Below are positions 1-6,059 of a DNA stretch of 9,756 nt, one piece after another. Each line of letters starts with the position of its first letter. Positions within the stretch are counted from its first letter, which is position 1. Source of the stretch: Bacillota bacterium (GTDB lineage: Bacteria > Bacillota_H > UBA994 > UBA5500); assembly GCA_012727835.1 (NCBI GenBank), contig JAAYGE010000005.1, positions 1 to 9,756 on the forward strand, in the 5' to 3' direction. The position numbers and the translations under genes were made by a program. The notes under the pieces were generated by a model. It was not told the DNA's origin. It searched no databases and worked only from the letters and a program-made list of their open reading frames with translations.

Positions 1-812
1 CGGTTCTTCTGGTCCCTGAGCAATGGTAGTAGGTCTTCAACATAAATTAGACCCACCACATTGTCTATGGTGTCCCGATAGACCGGGAGGCGAGAAAACC
101 CTTTTTCATTGACAATCTGGATAGCTTCTGTCATCGGCAAATCGATAGGAATAGCCACAATCTGTTCCCGCGGCACCATTATACGTCCAATGGGTGTATC
201 GTCACTGGCGAAAATGCCGTAAATCATCTCCCGATCCTCTTGTTGGAGTGTACCAGCTTCTTCACTGATATTGACCGCCGTTTTGATGGTTTCTTCGGTT
301 ACGTCGGGGGCATCATCTGCCCGGTCGCTCTTACCGAGCCAATCAGTAAAGAAGTGCAGGATGCCAACCAAGGGACGCAGTAACCAATGCACAAAGGATA
401 TGGGGCTACTGGCAAAGAGAGCCAACGATTCCGGTGCAGAAGCGGCAATGGCTTTCGGTGTAACTTCACCGAACACAAGTAACAAAATTGTCGTCACAAC
501 GGTAGCAAGTGCACTAGCAATTCGAGTCCCATAGCCTCTAAGCAATTCCAGAAAGGTGATAGTAACCAAACTGGTAAGCCAGATGTTGACCACCGTGTTG
601 CCTACTAATAGGGTGGATAGGACTCGTTGACCGTCATTGACTAATCGCTGCACTAGATCGGCCTTCTTAGCTCCTTTATCTTGCAACTGGCGCAAACGCA
701 CCGGACTTAAAGAAAAAAGAGCGGTCTCTGAGCCGGAAAAAAGGGCCGACAAGCTAAGCAACAACATGATCAACAACAATCGATAGGTACTACTACCTCC
801 AGGGTCGTCCAA
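1..812 (-). CDS. CNNM/CBS-domain membrane protein (CorC/HlyC 'hemolysin family'), C-terminus outside window
   Basis: Read leftward from a TTG at 812-810, which has an AGGAGG ribosome binding site ten bases upstream and no in-frame alternative in front of it. The 270 residues present cover the N-terminal CNNM (DUF21) membrane domain, with hydrophobic segments at about 11-33, 62-90, 98-118 and 128-157. It carries the usual family signatures: SGSETALFS at 26-34, LLVGNTVVNI at 68-77 and FGEVTPK at 114-120. A cytoplasmic part follows, with the TLQQEDREMI stretch (188-197) and the first CBS repeat starting near IGRIMVPRE (208-216). Family members are about 420 residues, so the second CBS repeat and the CorC_HlyC transporter-associated domain lie beyond the edge. 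Related proteins are linked to Mg2+ or Co2+ transport or export; 'hemolysin' is a historical name. The substrate cannot be told from sequence. Family assignment is firm, exact role open. Confidence 0.93.
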   Translation of the reverse strand, partial: MDDPGGSSTYRLLLIMLLLSLSALFSGSETALFSLSPVRLRQLQDKGAKKADLVQRLVNDGQRVLSTLLVGNTVVNIWLTSLVTITFLELLRGYGTRIASALATVVTTILLLVFGEVTPKAIAASAPESLALFASSPISFVHWLLRPLVGILHFFTDWLGKSDRADDAPDVTEETIKTAVNISEEAGTLQQEDREMIYGIFASDDTPIGRIMVPREQIVAIPIDLPMTEAIQIVNEKGFSRLPVYRDTIDNVVGLIYVEDLLPLLRDQKN

Positions 813-853
813 GATTAATCTCCCTCCTATTTTGTTGTGGCAAATGTTTTGCC

Positions 854-884
854 ATTATATCTATATTTCGATGCCACTGGTGAA
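854..884 (-). promoter_or_regulatory. Candidate sigma-A promoter for the leftward CNNM/CBS gene
   Basis: On the minus strand there is a perfect -10 TATAAT (859-854). A weak -35 TTCACC (884-879) lies 19 bases further upstream. Transcription would start about 35 bases before the TTG start codon. The -10 is convincing; the -35 and spacing are not ideal. Confidence 0.4.
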
Positions 885-976
885 AATTCCTGCCCTGCCA
901 CAGAGCCGCCTAGTGTGGCCCTGCCAGCCAAGAAATTGTCTGCTCGGGCCCGGCAGGGAAAGTTTGGCCTACAAAC

Positions 977-1006
977 ATTATCTCACCCGATTGTGGGGGG
1001 CGACAA
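977..1006 (-). promoter_or_regulatory. Second candidate promoter for the leftward CNNM/CBS gene
   Basis: On the minus strand, TTGTCG (1006-1001) and GATAAT (982-977) are separated by 18 bases. Use of this promoter would give a leader of about 160 bases. It is an alternative to the closer TATAAT site, and sequence alone does not decide between them. Confidence 0.3.
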
Positions 1007-1097
1007 GTGGAGGGTGAACCTTTGTGGGGGCGTAAGCGGGGGCTAAGAGGAGAGCAACCGAGCTACTTGCAGCAAATCTCCCTTGAAAGGTGGTTTC

Positions 1098-1126
1098 TTG
1101 ACCTATTAGGCGTTTTCTTAGATAAT
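1098..1126 (+). promoter_or_regulatory. Sigma-A promoter of the PrsW/YhfC-like gene
   Basis: TTGACC (1098-1103) and GATAAT (1121-1126) are spaced by exactly 17 bases, each one mismatch from consensus. It lies about 50 bases before the TTG start at 1179, in the right orientation. Confidence 0.7.
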
Positions 1127-1178
1127 AACACCAAATAGCACCAATTTTAGAGAAGGTAGAGAAGGAGGGTGTGGTGGC

Positions 1179-1868
1179 TTGTCAGGAAGAGCTGTCTACT
1201 ACTTAAGCGTGTATTCCTTGTTATTTTTAGCCTTCGGAATCCTGTGGTTATTTATCTTTTTCCGGGGAGCTTTTCAGGGGGGCAAAGCCCTATATTTAAC
1301 ACCTATCGGCACTGGTGCTATAGCCTTCATGATTGCTTTACCCTTACAAACTCTGCTGCAGACTTATGCCAATAGTTTATTGGCCAGCATGGGAGCTTCA
1401 ATGCTGGTTACCGGTGCAGTTGTAGTGCTGATCAGCGGTTTTGTACAGGAAGCCTTTAAGTTGCTAGCCATTCGCATAAATCGCTTTGCTACTTGGGGGA
1501 AGTTGAGCTGGTTACCCTTGGGGTTAGCCGTCGGCTTAGGTTTCGGCATTTGGGAAGCATGGCGTTTAGTAGCCTGGCCTTTTGGCAAAAGCGGTATTTG
1601 GATGCCACTGGCAGTAATAGAACGCTTCTCAGCCATCGGCCTGCATATAGCTCTAGCTTTCATTATTGCCTATGGTTCGCATAGATCCCAGCCCTGGCCC
1701 TATTTTCTGCTGGCGGGCTTTTGGCACGGAGCAGTCAATTTTCTAGCCATCCTTTATCAAGGCCGCTTCATCGGCATCTGGCTGACCGAGGCTGGCATCT
1801 TTTTTATGGCTATCGCGGCTCTGGCAGTGGCCGGTTGGCTTTATCGCCGGGCACTAGTCACTGAATGA
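1179..1868 (+). CDS. PrsW/YhfC-like polytopic membrane protein, putative intramembrane metalloprotease
   Basis: This 229-residue, very hydrophobic protein has about seven or eight predicted membrane helices. The TTG start at 1179 is chosen because AGGAGG at 1163-1168 lies ten bases upstream; nearby GTG codons are out of frame. The order of polar residues inside helices resembles the PrsW/YhfC group of the CPBP-like protease clan: Q90-E91-x-x-K94 in GFVQEAFKLLAI, then GFGIWE ending at E126, then H156 in GLHIALAF, then H183-x-x-x-N187 in GFWHGAVNF. In that clan such Glu and His residues lie within the membrane and are thought to bind a metal. B. subtilis PrsW cleaves the anti-sigma factor RsiW; no anti-sigma or sigma gene is adjacent here, so no substrate is suggested. 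It is a single-gene transcription unit with its own promoter and terminator. Membrane location is near certain; protease activity is inferred from motifs only. Confidence 0.72.
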   Translation: MSGRAVYYLSVYSLLFLAFGILWLFIFFRGAFQGGKALYLTPIGTGAIAFMIALPLQTLLQTYANSLLASMGASMLVTGAVVVLISGFVQEAFKLLAIRINRFATWGKLSWLPLGLAVGLGFGIWEAWRLVAWPFGKSGIWMPLAVIERFSAIGLHIALAFIIAYGSHRSQPWPYFLLAGFWHGAVNFLAILYQGRFIGIWLTEAGIFFMAIAALAVAGWLYRRALVTE

Positions 1869-1882
1869 GATAAGCTTAGCAC

Positions 1883-1915
1883 GGCTTTCCCCCGGTGGGG
1901 GAGGGCCTTTGTTTT
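1883..1915 (+). terminator. Rho-independent terminator after the PrsW/YhfC-like gene
   Basis: An 11-bp stem (1883-1893 with 1897-1907, including two G-U pairs) closes a three-base GGT loop and is followed by TTTGTTTT. It starts 14 bases after the stop codon. Confidence 0.8.
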
Positions 1916-1937
1916 GCTGTCTAATAGACCGCAGGAT

Positions 1938-1967
1938 TTTACATCGGCTAGCGCGAATTGTTATGAT
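1938..1967 (+). promoter_or_regulatory. Promoter of the ylbF-like/ychF run
   Basis: TTTACA (1938-1943) and TATGAT (1962-1967) are 18 bases apart. They sit just downstream of the preceding terminator and about 37 bases before the ylbF-like ATG, as expected for a sigma-A promoter. Confidence 0.55.
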
Positions 1968-2004
1968 AAAATGATCTCAGTTTGATGCAGGGGAGGAGTT
2001 GACT

Positions 2005-2340
2005 ATGAACGTCTACGATCAGGCCCATGCGTTAGCTCGAAACTTAAGAAACCATCCCGATGTTGTTGCTTTGCGGGAAGCAAAGGCCAAGGTAGATGCA
2101 GATCCGCAAGCTAAGAGCATGCTAGATAATTTTATAGAAAAGAGTATGCAGTTAAGAATGAAAGAAATGAAAGGTGAGGATATTAGTCCAGAGGAAAAGG
2201 AACAGTTAGAAAAGCTATCGGAAATAGTTTTCCTACATTCAGATATTCGTGCCTTTCAAGAGCGCAGTATGCGCGTTGAGAGGTTGCTGCATGACATCTA
2301 TGGCATAATTACTAGGGCCGTGCAGCTCGAGACAGACTAG
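2005..2340 (+). CDS. ylbF: YlbF/YmcA family protein
   Basis: A 111-residue, charged, largely helical protein with no membrane segment. I chose the ATG at 2005 over the in-frame TTG at 1999 because the GGAGGAG ribosome binding site (1992-1998) directly abuts the TTG and is well spaced for the ATG. Family features are the N-terminal helix MNVYDQAHALARNLRNHPDV, the xDPQAKxMLDNF turn at about 34-43, a helical hairpin rich in Lys and Glu, and a C-terminal helix ending in LLHDIYGII. In B. subtilis, YlbF, YmcA and YaaT form a complex that works with RNase Y in mRNA maturation and affects competence, biofilm and sporulation. YlbF and YmcA are paralogues, so which one this is cannot be settled; the symbol is a family label. 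It begins a run with ychF 24 bases downstream. Confidence 0.8.
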   Translation: MNVYDQAHALARNLRNHPDVVALREAKAKVDADPQAKSMLDNFIEKSMQLRMKEMKGEDISPEEKEQLEKLSEIVFLHSDIRAFQERSMRVERLLHDIYGIITRAVQLETD

Positions 2341-2364
2341 CTAGGAAAGGCGGTATTCTAGTAG

Positions 2365-3456
2365 ATGTTATCTTGTGGTATTGTGGGGCTCCCTACAGTG
2401 GGGAAAACCACCCTATTTAATCTGCTGACGGGAGCCCAGGTACAGAAGTCCCAGTTTTTTTCGGGGCGCATCGATGCCAATGTGGGTATTGCCAAGGTGC
2501 CCGATGCCCGTATCGATTTCTTATCCGATTTATACAAACCTAAGAAAACGACCTACGCCCAAATGGAAGTCATTGACCTCCCCGGGTTGGTTAGAGGGGC
2601 TAGTCAAGGGCAGGGAGTCGGCAACGCTTTCCTGGACGGTGTGCGTCAGGTAGATGCTCTGATCCAAGTGGTACGAGCCTTTAACAACCCGGACGTTTTG
2701 CACGTGGAAGAGAGTATTGACCCCATGCGGGATATGGAAACCATCAATTTTGAGCTCCTGATGGCCGACCTGGATTTCGTAGATAAGCGAATTACCCGTA
2801 TTAAAGAAAGCAAAAAGGTAAAGCCAGAGCAGCTGCAGGAGTTGGCCGTTTTAGAGAAATGTATGGCCCACTTGGAGCAGGAACTGCCCTTTTCCAGTTT
2901 GGAATTGGAGCCTGAGGAGCAGGCGGCTTTGCAGAATTATACATTCTTAACTGACAAGCCCATGCTAGTGGTGGTCAATTTGGATGAGGAACAGTTCGCT
3001 ACTAAGGATTATCCTCAGCGGGAAGCCCTTTTAGCGGCTGCAGAAGCTAAAGGTTTGCCGGTAATAGAGCTCTGTGTGCAGATTGAAGAGGAAATTAGCC
3101 AGCTGGATAAGGAGGATCGGGAGCTATTTTTTGCTGAGCTGGGCATTACCGAGCCGGCCATTAACCGGGTGATGCGGGTAGCTTACGAAACCCTAGGGCT
3201 GATCTCCTTCTTTACTGTAGGAGCCGATGAGGTGAGAGCCTGGACCATTCGCCAAGGTACAACAGCCAAAAAGGCGGCCGGGGAAATCCACTCCGATTTG
3301 GAGCGAGGGTTTATCCGGGCCGAAGTGATTAAGTTTACCGATCTAGCCGAGTTGGGAAGCGAGGTAAAAGTAAAAGAGGCGGGTAAGGCCACTTTAGAAG
3401 GTAAGGAGTATGTGGTGCAAGACGGGGATATTATGCATATTCGCTTCAACGTATAA
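2365..3456 (+). CDS. ychF: Ribosome-associated P-loop NTPase YchF (OLA1 family)
   Basis: At 363 residues it has the normal YchF length. Residues 8-16 form the P-loop GLPTVGKTT. The G3 motif appears as IDLPGLVRGASQGQG, followed by the family-specific GVGNAFL and QVDALIQVVRAF stretch. The G4-like motif is NLDEE instead of the NKxD of ordinary GTPases, which fits the ATP preference known in this family. A coiled-coil region (about 130-190) interrupts the G domain. The C-terminal TGS domain begins near LGLISFFTVGADEVRAW and ends in QDGDIMHIRFNV. The start gives the canonical short lead before the P-loop, though its ribosome binding site (AAGGCGG) is placed rather far upstream. YchF binds ribosomes and influences translation and stress responses; the exact role is unsettled. 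The nadE remnant begins 18 bases downstream, so co-transcription is likely. Confidence 0.96.
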   Translation: MLSCGIVGLPTVGKTTLFNLLTGAQVQKSQFFSGRIDANVGIAKVPDARIDFLSDLYKPKKTTYAQMEVIDLPGLVRGASQGQGVGNAFLDGVRQVDALIQVVRAFNNPDVLHVEESIDPMRDMETINFELLMADLDFVDKRITRIKESKKVKPEQLQELAVLEKCMAHLEQELPFSSLELEPEEQAALQNYTFLTDKPMLVVVNLDEEQFATKDYPQREALLAAAEAKGLPVIELCVQIEEEISQLDKEDRELFFAELGITEPAINRVMRVAYETLGLISFFTVGADEVRAWTIRQGTTAKKAAGEIHSDLERGFIRAEVIKFTDLAELGSEVKVKEAGKATLEGKEYVVQDGDIMHIRFNV

Positions 3457-3474
3457 CTGCAGGGAGGCAGAACA

Positions 3475-4203
3475 ATGAATACGCCGCAGATAGCAGCGCA
3501 ACTGGTCAGTTGGCTAAAGGATTATGTATATGGGGCTGGCAGCCGGGGTGTGGTTTTTGGTCTTTCGGGTTGATTAGTTTCGGCCGTAGTGGCCGGGCTA
3601 GCCGTGCGCGCCTTCGGTGACGATGCCTTGGGTATTATCATGCCCTGTTATAGTGACCCCACCGATGCCGAACATGCCGAGCTGTGTGCCCAGACGCTGG
3701 GGCTACCGGTGATTACCGTTGATCTTAATCAACCCTTCGATGCCCTATGTCAAGTCTTATCTGTCACTGCCGATTCGCCCCCTTTAGCCGTTGCCAATCT
3801 TAAACCCCGTCTGCGCATGCTGACCCTCAACTACTATGCGGCTGAGCGCCGGGCGTTAGTACTGGGAGGAACCAACCGTAGCGAATGGGTAACCGGCTAC
3901 TTTACCAAGCATGGCGATACAGGAGTTGACCTAATGCCCATTGCCGGCCTGGTTAAAAGCCAGGTGCGAGAATTGGCAGCCTACCTGGGTGTCCCACAGG
4001 TTATTATAGATAAGGCCCCTTCCGCCGGTCTTTGGCCTGGCCAAACCGATGAGGAAGAAATGGGAATTACCTACGACCAATTGGATGAGTATATCTTAAC
4101 GGGCAAGGCCGACGCCAATGTGTAAGAGATTGCCGACCGTCTACAACAACGGAGCGAGCACAAGCGGCGCCTGCCACCAATACCCCCGTTTTGTTTTAAT
4201 TAA
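3475..4203 (+). pseudogene. nadE: NH3-dependent NAD synthetase, inactivated by two in-frame stops and an active-site substitution
   Basis: From the ATG at 3475 (GGGAGG upstream), one uninterrupted frame of 242 codons matches NadE over its whole usual length. NadE makes NAD+ from deamido-NAD+, ATP and ammonia. Three lesions are visible. The ATP pyrophosphatase loop SGGxDS reads S31-G32-TGA33-L34-V35-S36, so a glycine codon has become TGA (3571-3573) and the essential Asp has become Val. A TAA (4123-4125) falls just before the conserved tail EIADRLQQRSEHKRRLPPIP. Everything else is intact: CYSDPTDAEHA, ANLKPRLRM, GGTNRSEWVTGYFTKHGD, GVDLMPIAGLVKSQVRELA and PSAGLWPGQTDEEEMGI. No frameshift is seen. 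Restart at GTG 3589 would give a fragment without the ATP loop. The pattern suggests recent inactivation, presumably backed by another NAD synthetase elsewhere, unless the substitutions are sequence errors. It lies 18 bases after ychF. Confidence 0.88.
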
Positions 4204-4242
4204 TCCATATACTTGTTTTGATATAGGGAGGTTTGAAAAAGA

Positions 4243-4983
4243 ATGGCTGGCCATTCCAAGTGGAGTAATATTAAACACCGCAAAGCAAAAGCCGATGCCC
4301 AAAAGGGCAAGATATTTGCCAAGGTTGCAAGGGAAATAATTGTAGCAGTAAAACATGGTGGCGCTGATCCGGAAAGTAATTTTGCGCTCCGCATGGCCTT
4401 AGATAAGGCACGCAACTATAATATCCCCAATGAAAATATTAAACGCGCCATTCAACGGGGGTTGGGCGCCAGCGATGGCGATAACTACGAGGAGTTCACC
4501 TATGAAGGCTATGGGCCCGGGGGTGTGGCCGTTATGCTTGACCTGCTCAGTGATAATCGCAATCGAACGGCTGCCGATATTCGCCATCTTTTTAGCAAAC
4601 ATGGCGGTAATTTGGGCGAGAGCGGTAGTGTAGCTTATCTCTTTGATAAAAAGGGACTAATCGTCATTGATCGGGAGCAGGAGTCCCGCTCCGAAGATGA
4701 GATGATGCTTTTGGCCTTAGAGGCAGGGGCTGAAGATATACAGGTGGAAGAAGATAGCTTTGAAATTGTAACGGACCCATCCCAGTTGGAGAGTGTGCGT
4801 AACTTCTTTGCAGAACAAGACATAGCTATCGCCTCGGCCGAGGTTTCTATGATTCCGCAAACCACCGTTTCCGTTGAGGGCGAGGTGGCTGAAAAGGTGC
4901 TGAAACTCTTGGAAGCTTTAGAAGACCACGACGATGTGCAAAACGTATACACTAACGCTGACCTGCCCGATGAGGAAGCGTAA
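4243..4983 (+). CDS. yebC: YebC/PmpR/TACO1 family protein
   Basis: This 246-residue protein opens with the invariant MAGHSKWSNIKHRKAKADAQKGKIFAK. It continues with the family blocks ALDKARNYNIPNENIKRAI, YEGYGPGGVAVML, DNRNRTAADIRHLFSKHGGNLGESGSVAYLF and the acidic third domain with LEALEDHDDVQNVYTNADLP. The ATG is preceded by GGGAGG at about 11 bases. Long annotated as a probable DNA-binding transcriptional regulator, the family also includes mitochondrial TACO1, a translation activator of COX1, and recent work favours a ribosome role for bacterial members. Here it follows ychF and the nadE remnant, both read in the same direction. It would ordinarily be near-adjacent to ruvC; the DNRLRE/DUF6385 pair and the bofC-like gene lie between. 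A strong hairpin follows nine bases after the stop. Confidence 0.96.
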   Translation: MAGHSKWSNIKHRKAKADAQKGKIFAKVAREIIVAVKHGGADPESNFALRMALDKARNYNIPNENIKRAIQRGLGASDGDNYEEFTYEGYGPGGVAVMLDLLSDNRNRTAADIRHLFSKHGGNLGESGSVAYLFDKKGLIVIDREQESRSEDEMMLLALEAGAEDIQVEEDSFEIVTDPSQLESVRNFFAEQDIAIASAEVSMIPQTTVSVEGEVAEKVLKLLEALEDHDDVQNVYTNADLPDEEA

Positions 4984-4991
4984 ATAGGTAG

Positions 4992-5035
4992 CGGGGCTGT
5001 GCGCAGAAGAAGTTCTGCGCACAGCCCCGTTTCTT
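4992..5035. terminator. Strong (probably bidirectional) terminator between convergent yebC and DNRLRE gene
   Basis: A perfect 17-bp stem (4992-5008 with 5013-5029) closes a GAAG loop. On the plus strand TTTCTT follows, ending yebC transcription. The minus-strand gene stops at 5034, directly beside the hairpin, so the same structure can end it too, although the minus-strand T run is poor. Confidence 0.9.
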
Positions 5036-5891
5036 AGCCGATCTGACCCTGACAGTAGATGATAACTCTGGTATCAGTGTCAGTCGTGTTTGTAATGACT
5101 ACCCGTAAATAGCGGGCAAAAACATCGGCCACTAGCCGGGTTGTATCCGCAGGCTGCACCAGCCGGGGGGCACTGCTACTGACGTAGTTGATTCCGTCGG
5201 CAGATATTTCTAAGTGGGCACTTACAGAACTGGGGCCCTCATTAGTAACTATGGCAGTCATAATACGGGTGTCACTGACATCTATCACCATATCTCTAGT
5301 GTCGTTAGCTGGAACAGTTATATTCCCATGAGAATTGACAAAGGTGGGCGGAGCAACAACCGTCTGCGGCAGGGTATATTCAATCATCAGTTGCGGCCAA
5401 TAATCCGAGTTGGGCGCATTAGTGGAATGGATTTGGAAAAAGGTCCCTCGAGCTAAGTTTGATGCACCTAAAATCATTAGCCCTAATGGGGCGTATTCCC
5501 CCGAGTGCCATTTTTGTACCAGGCTGGTTAAGTCTAAATTAAGCAGCCCGGTGCTAGGAGTGGGGAAAACCTGTAAGGGATTAGAGTCATACTCGGGACA
5601 GGTGCGCCACGTCACCCAACGCCAATTCCAATTACTTATGATTCTACATACCTTAAATGTGGCTTGTGTATCGGTTTGCTTCACATTCTGGACCCTCAGC
5701 AGCAGTTGGGCATTGAGAATGGTAGCATTAGCAGGCAAAACTGATTGGGGCCTAAAATTGATCAATGTATATCCTAAAGAGCCGTTAAAATCCCGCCCCA
5801 CCGACAGGTGTTGGTGGCGGGAATAATTTTGGTAAGGGCGAAACTGGTAGACGAAGGTATTGCCACGGGCTGGAAGAAAGATGGTAGGCAT
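5034..5891 (-). CDS. DNRLRE-domain protein with C-terminal DUF6385-like domain
   Basis: A 285-residue protein read leftward from ATG at 5891-5889, with GGGAGG about nine bases upstream. Residues 1-172 fit the DNRLRE beta-sandwich pattern: a start with aromatic-rich strands, HLSVGRDFNGSLGYTLINF (28-46), ILNAQLLLRV (58-67), WNWRWVTWRTCPEY (88-101), LLNLDLTSLVQKWHSGEYAPLGLMI (116-140) and a closing WPQLMIEYTL. After a Pro-rich linker (about 173-185), residues 186-285 form a second beta-rich domain. It contains LEISADGINYV and LVADVFARYLRV (253-264), closely matching the C-terminus of the divergent neighbour. No signal peptide, membrane segment or sortase motif is visible. DNRLRE domains occur in many large surface or secreted bacterial proteins, but no enzymatic role is known to me. 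Missing secretion signals suggest cytoplasmic, mother-cell or non-classical localisation. Domain call good; function unknown. Confidence 0.82.
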   Translation of the reverse strand: MPTIFLPARGNTFVYQFRPYQNYSRHQHLSVGRDFNGSLGYTLINFRPQSVLPANATILNAQLLLRVQNVKQTDTQATFKVCRIISNWNWRWVTWRTCPEYDSNPLQVFPTPSTGLLNLDLTSLVQKWHSGEYAPLGLMILGASNLARGTFFQIHSTNAPNSDYWPQLMIEYTLPQTVVAPPTFVNSHGNITVPANDTRDMVIDVSDTRIMTAIVTNEGPSSVSAHLEISADGINYVSSSAPRLVQPADTTRLVADVFARYLRVVITNTTDTDTRVIIYCQGQIG

Positions 5892-6059
5892 AGCAAATCG
5901 CCTCCCTAGTTAGCTCTTTTATAGCAGTATATGTTGCACAAAATATATATGACAGTTGAAGATGAAAATCAATATGCTAGTAACACTGTTGTGTATAGTG
6001 TCATATCTTGATACAAATGCAGCCAGCTGCATTGATATCAAGTGAAGAGGTGAGCACGG
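5892..6059. promoter_or_regulatory. Divergent promoter region of the DNRLRE / DUF6385 pair
   Basis: This 168-base AT-rich spacer must carry promoters for both genes. On the minus strand, GTCATATA (5953-5946) and CATATACT (5933-5926) each differ by one base from the sigma-E elements GTCATATT and CATACAMT, but the 12-base gap is shorter than usual. On the plus strand the best sigma-A-like pair is weak: TTGTGT (5989-5994), 17 bases, TACAAA (6012-6017). Dyads ACACT/AGTGT (about 5983-6000) and a long imperfect palindrome (6007-6042) lie on the rightward side. Experimental start mapping would be needed to choose. Confidence 0.4.
6007..6042. repeat. Long imperfect palindrome upstream of the DUF6385 gene
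   Basis: Arms 6007-6023 and 6026-6042 match at 15 of 17 positions: CTTGATA with TATCAAG outside, AATGCAGC with GCTGCATT inside, and one two-base internal mismatch. It ends 17 bases before the start codon, just ahead of the AGAGGTGA ribosome binding site. It has no T run, so it is not a terminator. It could be a protein-binding operator or a hairpin in the mRNA leader. Confidence 0.75.

Larger units (their letters stand above)
813..1178. other. Divergent intergenic region with promoters on both sides
   Basis: This 366-base spacer separates two divergent membrane-protein genes. The left end holds the ribosome binding site and candidate promoters of the leftward gene. The right end holds a good promoter and ribosome binding site for the rightward gene. 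The middle (about 890-1070) is GC-rich with short inverted repeats: GCCACA (899-904) with TGTGGC, and CCCTGCC with GGCAGGG about 26 bases further on. Short open frames here have no plausible ribosome binding site or recognisable product. I see no known riboswitch; in particular I could not match the Mg2+ M-box that precedes some divalent-cation transport genes. Confidence 0.6.

Noticed and set aside
832..1046. Short open frames in the divergent spacer
   Set aside because: They lack a ribosome binding site, overlap promoter elements and low-complexity GC-rich sequence, and encode nothing recognisable.
813..1178. Riboswitch upstream of the CNNM/CBS gene
   Set aside because: The spacer has inverted repeats but I could not match any conserved riboswitch core, including the Mg2+ M-box.
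2386..2412. Unusual P-loop GLPTVGKTT in YchF instead of GLPNVGKST
   Set aside because: The lysine and glycine framework is intact and both changes are conservative; I judge this normal variation within the family.
3571..3573. TGA read as glycine (alternative genetic code), because glycine is the expected residue here
   Set aside because: The PrsW/YhfC-like gene ends normally at TGA, the nearby catalytic Asp is also lost, and a TAA interrupts the same gene. A decaying gene explains all of this better.
3571..3573. TGA read as selenocysteine
   Set aside because: NadE has glycine at this position, no selenoprotein form is known to me, and I see no convincing selenocysteine-insertion hairpin just downstream.
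4191..4225. A separate promoter for yebC in the AT-rich gap after nadE
   Set aside because: TATACT and GATATA are present but no acceptable -35 lies at a suitable distance, so read-through from upstream is as likely.
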